Part shown: piece after piece, positions 7,246-15,024 of the stretch
Layout: each line of letters opens with the position of its first letter
Numbering within the stretch: position 1 is the stretch's first letter
Assembly: GCA_022824605.1 (NCBI GenBank)
Contig: JAJDZO010000140.1
Location: 1-20,140 of the forward strand
DNA: 20,140 nt
Direction of reading: 5' to 3'
From: Acidimicrobiia bacterium
GTDB lineage: Bacteria; Actinomycetota; Acidimicrobiia; Acidimicrobiales; Aldehydirespiratoraceae
The notes under the pieces: model-generated
Database searches by the model: none
The model's input: only the letters and a program-made list of their open reading frames with translations
Told to the model about the DNA's origin: nothing
Made by a program: the position numbers and the translations under genes

Positions 7246-8017
7246 CCAGGATGGCTAGGGCTTCCTCGACGGTTGCGTCCTCGTGCACTACCGCGACCAC
7301 GGCCCGGGTCATGGCCGTGGGGTTGTCGCTCTGGAAGACGTTGCGTCCCATGGCCACCCCGGCGGCGCCGGCGTCGACTGCGGCCCGGATGTTGGCCAGC
7401 GTGGCCGCCTCGGAGCCCTTCGATCCCCCCAGGATCACCACGGGGGCGAACGTGGACGACGTGACTCGGGCGTAGTCATCGCAGTAGGGCGCCTTCACGA
7501 AGTCGGCGCCCAGCTCAGCCCCGAGGCGGGCCGCGAAGGCAACCGCGTCGGGGCCTCGCATCTCCGGCGGGGAGTCGAATCCGCCCGGCACCATCTCGGC
7601 CATGACGGGCAGATCCGAGCGGTGCGCCTCGCTGATGGTGTGAGCCAGATTGGCCAGCGTGTCAGCCTCCGAAGCCGAGCCGGGCAGCGCAGTGACGGCC
7701 AGGGCGTCGGCTCCGACCCGCTGCGCGTCCTCCACACCGAAGAACTGCCCGACCGATCCGGTGCTGGGCGATCCCAGGTTGCTCACCGAGCCGTCGCTGC
7801 GCAGGATCAGCCCGACCGGATCAAGCTCGGCCGCGAAGCTCTGAGCGATTCCATAGGAGGTCAACACCGCATCGGGACCGGCGGCCACCACCGCCGAGAT
7901 GGTGCCAGCCGGCTGTTCGAAACCCGGGCACGGGCCGTCGATCAGACCGTGGTCCAAGGCGATTATCACCGTGCGCCCGTCGGAGCCGAAAATGCGATCC
8001 AAACGCCGGGAACTCAC
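7238..8017 (-). CDS. Class I aldolase of the DhnA/LsrF family
   Basis: A 259-residue (beta/alpha)8 aldolase of the group containing archaeal-type fructose-bisphosphate aldolase, LsrF and ADH synthase. Family marks in order: [12 protein letters not shown] near the N-terminus, [20 protein letters not shown] with the Schiff-base lysine Lys175, [11 protein letters not shown], and [13 protein letters not shown]. The last is the phosphate-binding end of the barrel, so a phosphorylated substrate is likely. The GTG at 8017 gives the normal family N-terminus ([10 protein letters not shown]). An open frame extends 50 codons further up into the LLM gene but has no family similarity. TAGTAT lies eight bases before the GTG and shares its TAG with the stop codon of the upstream gene, giving a possible internal leaderless promoter. 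The FGGY kinase gene starts within its last codons. Confidence 0.9.
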   Translation of the reverse strand: MSSRRLDRIFGSDGRTVIIALDHGLIDGPCPGFEQPAGTISAVVAAGPDAVLTSYGIAQSFAAELDPVGLILRSDGSVSNLGSPSTGSVGQFFGVEDAQRVGADALAVTALPGSASEADTLANLAHTISEAHRSDLPVMAEMVPGGFDSPPEMRGPDAVAFAARLGAELGADFVKAPYCDDYARVTSSTFAPVVILGGSKGSEAATLANIRAAVDAGAAGVAMGRNVFQSDNPTAMTRAVVAVVHEDATVEEALAILDG

Positions 8018-8025
8018 GAGAGCAG

Positions 8026-8031
8026 ATACTA
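8026..8031 (-). promoter_or_regulatory. -10 element inside the operon (TAGTAT-N8-GTG)
   Basis: TAGTAT on the minus strand, eight bases before the aldolase GTG. Its first three bases are the TAG stop codon of the preceding LLM gene. It may give aldolase, kinase and dehydrogenase their own transcript. Confidence 0.4.
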
Positions 8032-9003
8032 CGGCCGGGTGCCGGCGATGATGGGCAGCGAATCCTGCAGCACGGCGAGGTTCTCGGAGAGATCCGACGA
8101 CAGCGCGTCGATCAGCACGCCGCTCAGGCCGTGCCGGCGAGCCATCTGCTCGACCTCGGCCCGACACTGGTCGGGGGTGCCGGCCACCTGATAGCGCCTG
8201 AGCAGGTCGCCAGTCACCAGTTCATCGACCAGTTCGGGACGGTTCTCGGCGGCGGCGCGCTCCACCACCTCGATCTCCTCGACGCTGAGGCCCAGCGACG
8301 CCAGCACCCGGCGAGGCGAGTCCATCAACACGAACGACAGAGTGCGGCGCTGGCCTTCCAACAGTTCCGGCGTGTAGCAGATCCGCCCCAGGTAGAAGCG
8401 TTGGGGCTCTCGACGGCCCGCGGCTGCCGCGGCCGACGCCACCAGATCGAGCACCGATCCGAGATCGGGCTTGACGGTGAGGATCACGCCGTCGGCCTCA
8501 CGTCCGGCCAGCTCCAGCAGACGAGGCCCCCGGCCGGCGATCCACACGGGTATCGACTGCGACCCCATGCCGAGGCGGGCCCGGTCGAGCGAGCATGTCT
8601 GGCCGCTCCAGCTCACCTCGTCGCCCGACCACAGCCGCTTGAGCACCTCGACGCAGTCGGCCACCACCCGAGCGGGGCGGGACCGCTCGATCGCCATCGG
8701 GCTGAGCACCATCGACCCACCGGCCAGCAGGGTCACCACCAGCCGGCCCCCGGAGAGTTCGTTGACGGTGGCGGCCGCGGCCGCCGTCACCGCCGGATGG
8801 CGCGTGTAGGCGTTGGTCAGAACGCCGAGGGTGATTCGCTCGGTGGCCCCGGCGATGGCTCCCAGGCAGGCGAACACGTCGGGATTGAACCCCTCGTCGG
8901 CCACCAGGCAGTAGTCGTATCCGAGCCGTTCGGCTTCTACGGCCACCTCGATGACATCGCCGGGCGCCATGAGCGGCACGATGTGCACCCCGGCGGCGAC
9001 CAT
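8029..9003 (-). CDS. LLM-class F420-dependent oxidoreductase (Mer-like)
   Basis: A 324-residue luciferase-like barrel protein. The stretches LGYDYCLVADEGF, TLGVLTNAYTRHPAVTAAAAATVNELSGGR and LLAGGSMVLSP resemble methylenetetrahydromethanopterin-reductase-like actinobacterial proteins, which use F420. PVWIAGRGPRLLELAGREADGVIL follows in the middle. The ATG at 9003 lies 28 bases after the SDR stop with no obvious Shine-Dalgarno sequence; GTG at 8988 is an alternative. It sits between an SDR and an aldolase-kinase pair. F420-dependent glucose-6-phosphate dehydrogenase also belongs to this superfamily, so an F420-linked redox step on a sugar or sugar phosphate is an attractive but unproven role. 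FMN dependence cannot be excluded. Confidence 0.88.
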   Translation of the reverse strand: MVAAGVHIVPLMAPGDVIEVAVEAERLGYDYCLVADEGFNPDVFACLGAIAGATERITLGVLTNAYTRHPAVTAAAAATVNELSGGRLVVTLLAGGSMVLSPMAIERSRPARVVADCVEVLKRLWSGDEVSWSGQTCSLDRARLGMGSQSIPVWIAGRGPRLLELAGREADGVILTVKPDLGSVLDLVASAAAAAGRREPQRFYLGRICYTPELLEGQRRTLSFVLMDSPRRVLASLGLSVEEIEVVERAAAENRPELVDELVTGDLLRRYQVAGTPDQCRAEVEQMARRHGLSGVLIDALSSDLSENLAVLQDSLPIIAGTRP

Positions 9004-9030
9004 GCTCGGGCTCAGACGACCGCGGCGGGA

Positions 9031-9783
9031 TCAGCCGTGGGCGTGCTTGCGGTGGCCGTAGCGCTGGCCGCCGTCCACGGTGAGGATCTCGCCGGTGATG
9101 TAGTCGGCCTCGACCAGGAACTGCACAGCCTGACCCATCTCCGCCGGTGTTCCCCACCGCCCGACCAGGGTCTCGTCGGCCACTCGCTGATAGGTGGCGT
9201 CGTCGTAGTCGGCAGGGCGCAGCGCCGGGCCCGGCACCACCGCATTGACCCTCACAGTAGGCGCCAACTCCAGCGCGAGCTGGCGGGTCAGCGAGATGAT
9301 CGCTCCCTTGCCCACCGAGTGGCCGGCGAAACCCGGCCAGGGCTCGAAGGCGCTCAGGTCACCGATGCTCACGATCACTCCGGCACCGTTGGCCAGCATG
9401 ATCGGAGCCACCCGGTTGGCGCAGTAGAAGGGTCCGTGGACGAGAGTGTCGATCGACCGGTGCCACACGCTCAGGTCGTCGGTCGGGAAATCCCCGGCAA
9501 CGAAGGTGGAGGCGTTGTTGACCAGCACGTCGATGGTGCCGAAGCGCTCGGTTGCCGCCTCCACCATGGCCTGGACTTGATCGTCGTCGGTGACGTCGGC
9601 GGCCACCGCCGTCGCCTGCACCCCCAGCGCTTCGGCCTCGGCGGCGGTGCGCCGAGCCTCGTCGTCCGAAGTGTTGTAGTTGACCACCACATTGGCACCG
9701 GCCCGAGCCAAGGTCAGCGTGATGCCCCGACCGACCCGCTTGGCTCCCCCGGTCACCAGGGCCGTGCGGCCGACGAGATCCAT
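9031..9783 (-). CDS. Pteridine-reductase-like SDR with His in place of catalytic Tyr
   Basis: A 250-residue short-chain dehydrogenase. Its cofactor motif TGGAKRVGRGI matches the TGxxxRxG form of pteridine reductase and FolM-like proteins and suggests NADPH use. NNAS replaces NNAG. The position of the catalytic YxxxK reads HSVGK, so Tyr is His155 while Lys159 is kept; the codon is CAC, one base from TAC. GDLSAFEPWPGF occupies the Ser region. The C-terminus YITGEILTVDGGQRYGH is normal. The ATG at 9783 gives MDLVGRTALVTGG and has CATACT six bases upstream; the open frame extends further but without family similarity. It is the first gene of the minus-strand operon and diverges from nucS. Activity may be altered or replaced by a structural role. 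Confidence 0.9.
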   Translation of the reverse strand: MDLVGRTALVTGGAKRVGRGITLTLARAGANVVVNYNTSDDEARRTAAEAEALGVQATAVAADVTDDDQVQAMVEAATERFGTIDVLVNNASTFVAGDFPTDDLSVWHRSIDTLVHGPFYCANRVAPIMLANGAGVIVSIGDLSAFEPWPGFAGHSVGKGAIISLTRQLALELAPTVRVNAVVPGPALRPADYDDATYQRVADETLVGRWGTPAEMGQAVQFLVEADYITGEILTVDGGQRYGHRKHAHG

Positions 9784-9789
9784 CGAGTG

Positions 9790-9795
9790 AGTATG
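9790..9795 (-). promoter_or_regulatory. Probable -10 of the five-gene operon (CATACT-N6-ATG)
   Basis: CATACT on the minus strand is six bases before the ATG at 9783. It differs from TANNNT only at the first base. It lies 64 bp from the divergent nucS -10 element. Confidence 0.4.
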
Positions 9796-9858
9796 CCACC
9801 GGATCGCCACGGAGGCCGGATCGCCCGCCACGACGGATCGCCGGGGAGGCCGATGGGC

Positions 9859-9864
9859 TAGGTT
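9859..9864 (+). promoter_or_regulatory. -10 element, leaderless nucS (TAGGTT-N7-GTG)
   Basis: TAGGTT is seven bases before the GTG at 9872, the start that matches the conserved NucS N-terminus. A longer frame from TTG at 9863 would overlap this hexamer and is unlikely. Confidence 0.5.
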
Positions 9865-9871
9865 GGGCGCG

Positions 9872-10540
9872 GTGCGGCTCGTGATCGCCCGCTGCACCGT
9901 CGACTACGACGGTCGCCTGCAGGCCCACCTGCCCTCCGCCGTTCGCCTCATCATGGTGAAGGCCGACGGCTGCGTGGCCGTCCACGCCGACGGCGGCGCC
10001 TACAAGCCGCTCAACTGGATGAATGCCCCCAACCGGCTGGTGATCGACGACGAGGCCGGCGTCTGGCGGGTGACCGCGCCGGGCCGCCGCGACTGCCTCG
10101 TCATCCGCATCGAGGAGATCCTCCACGACAGCACCCATGAGATGGGCACCGACCCCGGCCTGCAGAAGGACGGCGTCGAGGCGCAGATGCAGGAACTCCT
10201 AGCCGACAACCCCGAGGCCATCGCCGATGGGTTCACCCTGGTGCGGCGCGAGTTCCCCACCGCCATCGGCCCGGTGGACCTGCTGTGTCGCGACGCATCC
10301 GGCAGCACGGTGGCGGTGGAGGTGAAACGCAACGGCGAGATCGACGGCGTGGAGCAGCTCACCCGGTACCTGCGCTACCTGAACCTCGACCCCACCTTGG
10401 CGCCGGTGCGCGGCGTGTTCGTGGCCCGGACCATCAAACTGCAGGCCAAGGTGCTCGCAGCCGACCGCTTCATCGACTGCGTGGAGGTGGACTACGACGA
10501 GCTGCGAGGCATCGAGTCACCGGAGCTGCGACTGTTCTGA
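9872..10540 (+). CDS. nucS: Endonuclease NucS (non-canonical mismatch repair)
   Basis: A 222-residue NucS/EndoMS nuclease. In actinobacteria lacking MutS/MutL it cuts both strands at G-T, G-G and T-T mismatches and guards against mutation, guided by the sliding clamp. The N-terminus [16 protein letters not shown] is nearly that of mycobacterial NucS and fixes the GTG start. The N-terminal DNA-binding domain includes YKPLNWM (about 44-50). The C-terminal RecB-like nuclease domain has Asp136 in [10 protein letters not shown], Glu150 and Lys152 in VAVEVKR, then [13 protein letters not shown]. The protein ends in Arg-Leu-Phe, the beta-clamp-binding tail of the family. It diverges from the SDR operon. 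A second copy of the codons for the tail and stop lies 73 bp downstream. Confidence 0.97.
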   Translation: MRLVIARCTVDYDGRLQAHLPSAVRLIMVKADGCVAVHADGGAYKPLNWMNAPNRLVIDDEAGVWRVTAPGRRDCLVIRIEEILHDSTHEMGTDPGLQKDGVEAQMQELLADNPEAIADGFTLVRREFPTAIGPVDLLCRDASGSTVAVEVKRNGEIDGVEQLTRYLRYLNLDPTLAPVRGVFVARTIKLQAKVLAADRFIDCVEVDYDELRGIESPELRLF

Positions 10541-10614
10541 CGCGGCGTGCATTCTGGACCGGCGGTCGGCTGGTCCGTCCGTCCCGGTGACGGTGCTCTC
10601 CCGACTGTTCTGAC
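10529..10614 (+). repeat. 13-bp direct repeat of the nucS tail and stop codon
   Basis: CGACTGTTCTGAC occurs at 10529-10541, where it encodes Arg-Leu-Phe-stop of NucS, and again at 10602-10614 in the following intergenic stretch. The second copy follows GTGCTCTCC, so it could be read VLSRLF-stop. The 73-bp offset puts it in another frame. I see nothing else in 10541-10655. Confidence 0.65.
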
Positions 10615-10655
10615 CACCACGGCGGCTCTGGGCCAGCGCGGTCAGAGGGTGCGGA

Positions 10656-10661
10656 TACCCT
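10656..10661 (+). promoter_or_regulatory. -10 element, leaderless VanW-like gene (TACCCT-N6-GTG)
   Basis: TACCCT is followed by six bases (cgaagc) and the GTG at 10668. No -35 is recognisable. Confidence 0.5.
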
Positions 10662-10667
10662 CGAAGC

Positions 10668-12647
10668 GTGCTCAGACGGCGGCTCGAACGGCAAGTTCGA
10701 TACGGATGGCTGTGGCTGGTGATCGCCGCCGCGGGAGCGGCTGTCGCCGCGCTGATCGTCGGGTGGCAGGTGCAGGAGTCCCGCCAGGACTCCGAGATCC
10801 GCGAGGGCGCCGTGGTGAGGGGGGTGGACATCGGCGGCCTCGAGCCCGAGGAGGCGGTCACCGCGCTCGAACCGGTCGTGCAGGAGGTGGCCGAGACCAC
10901 CGTCGAACTGCAGTTCATCGAGTTGCAGTTCCAGGACCAGAGCATCACCCTTCCTGCGACTGAGTTCACCGCCGCGGAGTTGGGCGTTTCTCTCGACACC
11001 GAGAAGACCCTCGCCGAGGCCGACAATCCGCCCCCGACAGTGGTGCGGCCGGCTGCGTGGCTGTTCGACCTGTTCGCCAGCCGCGAGGTGAGCCCCGAGG
11101 TTGCCACCGACCTCGGGATCCTGGCCGACACCGTCGACCCGTACACCGACCCCGAGACGCCCCGCATCGAGTTCGTCGACGGCGCCTTCCGGGCGGTCCT
11201 GCACACCGATGTCCCCATCCCCGACATGGAACTGCTGGCCGAACGCCTCGAGGAAGCGGTGGTAAACAACGTCGGCGGCCAGGCGGTGGTGGAGGTTCCT
11301 CTGAAGGGCATGGCGCCAGCGGATCCGATCGCGGTCGCTCTGGCCTCTGATCTGGCCACTCAGGCCAACGAGATCACCGAGGGCGGGGTGCTGGTGCAGC
11401 TTGCGAATACCAGCGAGACCTTCGCCATCGGTGAACTCGCCCTGAGGCAGTTCATCGTGGTGGAAGGAGAGCTGCACGACGCGCATCTCGGGCTCGATCC
11501 GCGGATCGCGGACACGCTCGCCAGCCTGTTCGTGGGAATCGGCGGCGAAGGCCTTGCGGCGACCATCGGCCTCGACGACACCGGTGCGGTGACCATCGCC
11601 GCGGGCGAGCCCGGCTTCGAGTGCTGCGACGCCGCCGCGGCCGATGTGCTGCTGGCGGGGATGATCGACGACGAGCCGGTGATCGTGTTGCCGTCTGCGC
11701 CGGCTCCGCATCCTCGGGGCCGGGAATGGGCCGAGTCGCTGGGGATCCTGCAGGTGGTCGGCGAGTTCACCACCCCCTTCAAGCCGGGCCAGGACCGCGT
11801 CATCAACATCGCTCGCATCTCGGATCTGACCCGGGGGGCGATCATCGAACCGGGCCAGCGGTTCTCGGTCAACGACTTTGTGGGGCGGCGAACACCCGGC
11901 AAAGGCTTCGTCCCCGCGGGCATGATCCTCGACGGCGTGTTCGTGGACTCCGTCGGCGGAGGCATCTCGCAGTACGCCACCACCCTGTTCAACGCGGCGT
12001 TCTTCGCGGGTCTCGACTTCATCACCTACCAGAGCCACACGATCTACCTGAGCCGCTACCCCTACGGCCGTGAGGCCACGGTGTCGTATCCCGCTCCCGA
12101 TCTGGTGATCGAGAACAACACGCCCTACGGGGTGATGCTGTGGCCCACCACCAACCGCGACTCGATCACGGTGAGGCTCTACTCCACGCCGTGGGTGCTG
12201 GCCGAGCAGACCGACCAGTGGATCCGGGCCGTGGGGACCGAGTGCACTCGGGTGACCACCGAACGAACACGCACATACCTCGAGGACGGGAGCACCGAGA
12301 CCGACACGGTGTGGGCCCAGTACCGCCCCGAAGGCCTGAAGTGCGACGGGTCGCCCTCTGTGACCACGACCACCACCACGACCATCCCGGACGAGGCGCC
12401 CACCGACAGCGAGTACCCGGACGGCGAGGAGGCCGGCTGGGAGCAGGGCGAGACCGGATCCGATGTCGGCGGCGAGGGCTCTGACCGGCAGGGCGGCGGC
12501 GGCGGTGAGGGCTCTGACCGGCAGGGCGGCGGCGAGGGCGGCGCGTCCGGTGAATCCACCAACGACGACTCCACCACCGATGACACCGACGGCACCCCCG
12601 CGAGCGACGACCCGCCGCCCGCGCCCGTGCCCGGCGAGTCGCAGTGA
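10668..12647 (+). CDS. VanW-family cell-wall protein with PG_binding_4-like domains
   Basis: A 659-residue membrane-anchored extracellular protein. A basic N-terminus (LRRRLERQ) and one hydrophobic helix (about 14-34) indicate an N-in anchor. Next come two regions resembling PG_binding_4 domains (about 40-190 and 200-360). The VanW domain lies at about 365-505: NIARISDLTRGAIIEPGQ, FSVNDFVGRRTPGKGF, GGGISQYATTLFNAAFFAGL and HTIYLSRYPYGREATV. The tail (about 560-659) is Thr-, Gly-, Ser- and Asp-rich and contains a duplicated 11-residue block. VanW is named from glycopeptide-resistance clusters, but its biochemical role is not settled. These proteins are common in actinobacteria without resistance, so no resistance is implied. 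Its GTGA overlap with the PAP2 gene implies joint action in envelope or lipid-carrier metabolism. Confidence 0.93.
   Translation: MLRRRLERQVRYGWLWLVIAAAGAAVAALIVGWQVQESRQDSEIREGAVVRGVDIGGLEPEEAVTALEPVVQEVAETTVELQFIELQFQDQSITLPATEFTAAELGVSLDTEKTLAEADNPPPTVVRPAAWLFDLFASREVSPEVATDLGILADTVDPYTDPETPRIEFVDGAFRAVLHTDVPIPDMELLAERLEEAVVNNVGGQAVVEVPLKGMAPADPIAVALASDLATQANEITEGGVLVQLANTSETFAIGELALRQFIVVEGELHDAHLGLDPRIADTLASLFVGIGGEGLAATIGLDDTGAVTIAAGEPGFECCDAAAADVLLAGMIDDEPVIVLPSAPAPHPRGREWAESLGILQVVGEFTTPFKPGQDRVINIARISDLTRGAIIEPGQRFSVNDFVGRRTPGKGFVPAGMILDGVFVDSVGGGISQYATTLFNAAFFAGLDFITYQSHTIYLSRYPYGREATVSYPAPDLVIENNTPYGVMLWPTTNRDSITVRLYSTPWVLAEQTDQWIRAVGTECTRVTTERTRTYLEDGSTETDTVWAQYRPEGLKCDGSPSVTTTTTTTIPDEAPTDSEYPDGEEAGWEQGETGSDVGGEGSDRQGGGGGEGSDRQGGGEGGASGESTNDDSTTDDTDGTPASDDPPPAPVPGESQ
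12474..12534 (+). repeat. In-frame 33-bp duplication in the VanW-like tail
   Basis: A perfect 28-base direct repeat (12474-12501 and 12507-12534, offset 33 bases) encodes two copies of EGSDRQGGG in the low-complexity C-terminal tail. The offset is 11 codons, so the frame is kept and copy number could vary between strains. Confidence 0.85.
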
Positions 12648-13183
12648 GCGACGACGGATCTCCCGCCGAGGGCATCAACGCCGAAGGCATCGACGCTGCG
12701 GTCGACGCCTGGTGGGAGCGCGCCCTGCGGGGCAAGCCCGCGCTGGATCGGATCATGTACTCGGCCTCGGAGGCAGCCAACCATTCGCGCTTGTGGCACG
12801 CGCTCGGCGCGGCGCAGGCGGCAGCGCGGCGAGACCCTCGCGCGGCCACGGAGTTGAGCGCCGCCCTGTTCGCGGAGGCGGTGATCGTGAACGGCATCGT
12901 CAAGACGATCTTCGGGCGCCGGCGACCGGCCTTCGCCGGAGATCGGCCTCACGCGCTGCGTCAGCCGCTCACCAGCAGCTTTCCCAGCGGACACGCCAGC
13001 GCAGCCATGGTGGCCGCCGCGATGTTGTCACGCCGCAGCCGCTGGGCGCCCGCATATTTCGCACTGGCCGGGGTCGTGGCGCTCAGCCGCATACATGTGC
13101 GGCTCCATCACGCCAGCGATGTGGCCGCCGGCATCGGCGTCGGCGCGGTCCTCGGCGCCGTCGCCCGCCGTGTGTGGCGCTGA
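12644..13183 (+). CDS. PAP2-superfamily membrane phosphatase
   Basis: A 179-residue phosphatidic-acid-phosphatase-type protein that hydrolyses phosphate from lipid or polyprenyl phosphates at the membrane. All three signature motifs are intact: K87-x6-R94-P95, P114-S115-G116-H117, and S148-R149-x5-H155-x3-D159. Hydrophobic stretches lie around 68-90, 117-129, 135-148 and 158-176, fewer than in six-helix members, so it is a short form. The GTG overlaps the VanW-like stop codon (GTGA), indicating translational coupling. The pairing suggests recycling of undecaprenyl pyrophosphate or a related carrier for wall assembly; the substrate is inferred from context only. Confidence 0.9.
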   Translation: MSDDGSPAEGINAEGIDAAVDAWWERALRGKPALDRIMYSASEAANHSRLWHALGAAQAAARRDPRAATELSAALFAEAVIVNGIVKTIFGRRRPAFAGDRPHALRQPLTSSFPSGHASAAMVAAAMLSRRSRWAPAYFALAGVVALSRIHVRLHHASDVAAGIGVGAVLGAVARRVWR

Positions 13184-13205
13184 GGCTTGCTGTTCAGGGC
13201 ACAAC

Positions 13206-13211
13206 TAGGAT
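13206..13211 (+). promoter_or_regulatory. -10 element, leaderless SDR gene (TAGGAT-N6-GTG)
   Basis: TAGGAT is followed by six bases (cgaatc) and the GTG at 13218, within a 34-bp gap after the PAP2 gene. Confidence 0.5.
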
Positions 13212-13217
13212 CGAATC

Positions 13218-14021
13218 GTGGAGCTTGAAGGGGTCGTAGCGGTGGTGACGGGTGCCGCCAGCGGCATCGGGCGCGCACTGGCGCGCGCCCTTGCGCTGGA
13301 TGCCGGTGCGGTGGTTGTGGCCGCCGACATCGACGCTGACGGCGCCGAGGCGACGGTCGCGGGGATCGCCGCCGAAGCGCCAGAGGGGGCAACGCCGGGA
13401 CTCGCCGCTGGGATCGATGTCAGCGATGAGGCGGCCGTAGTCGCCCTGATCGAACGGGTCGAACAGAGCCTCGGCCCTATCGAGTTGTGGTGCGGCAACG
13501 CCGGGATCTCGCGCATGGGCGGGGTTGAGCGTCCCAACGAGGAGTGGAACCAAGTGTGGGACGTGAACCTCATGGCTCATGTGATCGCCTGTCGCCATCT
13601 CGTGCCCAGATGGGTGGAGCGAGGCTCGGGCCATCTGCTCGTGACCGCCTCGGCGGCGGGGCTGCTGACGGGACTGGGCACCGCCTCGTACGCGGTCACC
13701 AAGCATGCGGCCGTGGCGCTGGCGGAGTGGATCGCCATCACCCACGGCGACGACGGCGTGCGGGTCTCGTGTCTTTGCCCACAGGGAGTGCGCACCCCGA
13801 TGACCGAGTCGGACGCGTTGCTCGGGGTGGCCCAGGTGGAGGCACTCGGCATGATCGAGCCCGAGGAGGTGGCAGCCGAAACCCTCGAAGCCCTACGAGA
13901 GGACCGGTTCCTGATACTGCCCCACCCCGAGGTGGCCACCTACGAACAGCGCCGAGCCGGTGACCGCCAGCGCTGGCTGCGCGGCATGCAACGCATGCAG
14001 CGAGACCTGCTGGATTCCTAG
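13218..14021 (+). CDS. SDR-family oxidoreductase
   Basis: A 267-residue classical short-chain dehydrogenase. TGAASGIG lies near residues 11-18, with an Asp-rich second strand (AADIDADGAE) favouring NAD. GNAG replaces NNAG. Catalytic Ser is in LVTASAAG, with Tyr158 and Lys162 in YAVTK. The C-terminus is not the usual VDGG ending; instead an EPEEVAAETLEAL region and a basic helix (RQRWLRGMQRMQ) resemble SDRs that act on hydrophobic or steroid-like substrates. The function is not assignable. It has its own leaderless promoter after the PAP2 gene and converges on the third LLM gene with 18 bases between stops. Confidence 0.9.
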   Translation: MELEGVVAVVTGAASGIGRALARALALDAGAVVVAADIDADGAEATVAGIAAEAPEGATPGLAAGIDVSDEAAVVALIERVEQSLGPIELWCGNAGISRMGGVERPNEEWNQVWDVNLMAHVIACRHLVPRWVERGSGHLLVTASAAGLLTGLGTASYAVTKHAAVALAEWIAITHGDDGVRVSCLCPQGVRTPMTESDALLGVAQVEALGMIEPEEVAAETLEALREDRFLILPHPEVATYEQRRAGDRQRWLRGMQRMQRDLLDS

Positions 14022-14039
14022 AGGGCGCGCTGAGGGCTG

Positions 14040-15020
14040 CTATCCGGCGGTCGGGGCGAGGGCTCTGACCACCTCGAAGGTGTCCACTCCTTCGACGGGC
14101 AACACGATGGGCGCAGGGCAGGTCACGCCGTTGTCGACGAAGCGTTGGATGTGGCGGCGGCACTCCTCGGGCGATCCGTGCACTAGCAACTCATCGACCA
14201 CCTGCTCGGGGATCTTCTCGAGGGAGCCGCGCCGCTCTCGTGCGTCCCATTGGGCCCAGTGCTCGCCGAGCACGTCGGTGCGGCCGAGCCAGGCGTGGAA
14301 CGCCCGGTAGACCGGCACGTTCAGGTATGCGGCCAGCATGAACCGGCCCGCGGCCAGCGCCGCCTCACGATCGGGGGTGGGCAGCACGAAGATGCGGGCC
14401 ACCACCTCCGCCGACGGGCTCTCGGATCTCACGATGCCGCACACCCGGACTGCGTCCTGCGCCGAGAGCCAGTTGATGATGGCTCCATCTCCTTCGCGTG
14501 CTGCCAGCCTCAGCATCCGTTCCCGCAGGGCGGCCACGAAGATGGGGACCGGCTCATCGACGCGCACGCCGAGCCTGAAGCCGCGCACCGAGAACGTGTC
14601 GTACTGCTCGGTGACCTTCTCGCCGCTCAGAGCCGCCCGAAGGAACCGGATGGTGTCGCGGACGCGCTGATAGGGACGGTCGAACGATGCAGCGTTCCAT
14701 CGGCTGACGATCACATCTGACGACGAACCGACACCGAGGACGAAACGACCTGGCGCAGCCGAGGCCAACGAGGCCGTCGACTGGGCGAGCAGGGCGGGCC
14801 CACGGGTGTAGACGGGCAGCACCGCGGTTCCAAGGCGCAGCGAAGGCGCCCACGCCGAAGCGAGAGCGAGGGTGGTGAGGCCGTCGAAGCCGTCGGCCTC
14901 CGACGACCAGACATCGGTGTAGCCCAACTCGACGAGTTCCTCGAAGCGCTCGCGTTGCGAGTGCAAGGGGCCGGGGAAGGGCACGGTGATGCCGTGTCTT
15001 GGGGCGGGGGTAACAGTCAC
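14040..15020 (-). CDS. LLM-class F420-dependent oxidoreductase (Rv3093c-like)
   Basis: A 326-residue luciferase-like barrel protein. The stretches GITVPFPGPL, LGYTDVWSSEADGFDG, LRLGTAVLPVYTRGPALLAQ, LGVGSSSDVIVSRWN and RVRDTIRFLRAALSGEKV strongly resemble what I recall of the Rv3093c/TIGR03841 subfamily, assigned to F420. Substrate unknown. The start chosen is GTG at 15020, ten codons before GITVPF as is typical. CAGTCT lies seven bases upstream and is a weak -10. The frame stays open to ATGs at 15050 and 15071, which would add 10 or 17 unconserved residues and overlap the divergent small gene's promoter or start. A GACAG-A-CTGTC palindrome sits just upstream of this start. Confidence 0.88.
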   Translation of the reverse strand: MTVTPAPRHGITVPFPGPLHSQRERFEELVELGYTDVWSSEADGFDGLTTLALASAWAPSLRLGTAVLPVYTRGPALLAQSTASLASAAPGRFVLGVGSSSDVIVSRWNAASFDRPYQRVRDTIRFLRAALSGEKVTEQYDTFSVRGFRLGVRVDEPVPIFVAALRERMLRLAAREGDGAIINWLSAQDAVRVCGIVRSESPSAEVVARIFVLPTPDREAALAAGRFMLAAYLNVPVYRAFHAWLGRTDVLGEHWAQWDARERRGSLEKIPEQVVDELLVHGSPEECRRHIQRFVDNGVTCPAPIVLPVEGVDTFEVVRALAPTAG

Positions 15021-15024
15021 GCCA

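Noticed and set aside
6004..8017. FGGY kinase plus aldolase as an Lsr (autoinducer-2) degradation system
   Set aside because: The LsrK/LsrF resemblance is only at family level. No Lsr transporter, LsrG or LsrR is present, and the neighbours are oxidoreductases.
8029..9003. Assignment as F420-dependent glucose-6-phosphate dehydrogenase
   Set aside because: Same superfamily and a tempting context, but the motifs look more like Mer-type proteins. The specific identity is not supported.
8131..9861. Plus-strand open frame of 576 codons
   Set aside because: Antisense to the Mer-like LLM gene and the SDR, both with strong motifs. The His/Gly/Gln-rich product is a shadow.
9863..9871. TTG at 9863 as nucS start
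   Set aside because: It would overlap the -10 hexamer and add three residues before the conserved VRLVIA N-terminus.
10470..12038. Minus-strand open frame of 522 codons
   Set aside because: Antisense to the end of nucS and the VanW-like gene. No recognisable domains.
10668..12647. Vancomycin resistance determinant
   Set aside because: VanW-domain proteins are widespread without resistance, and no vanHAX-type gene is present.
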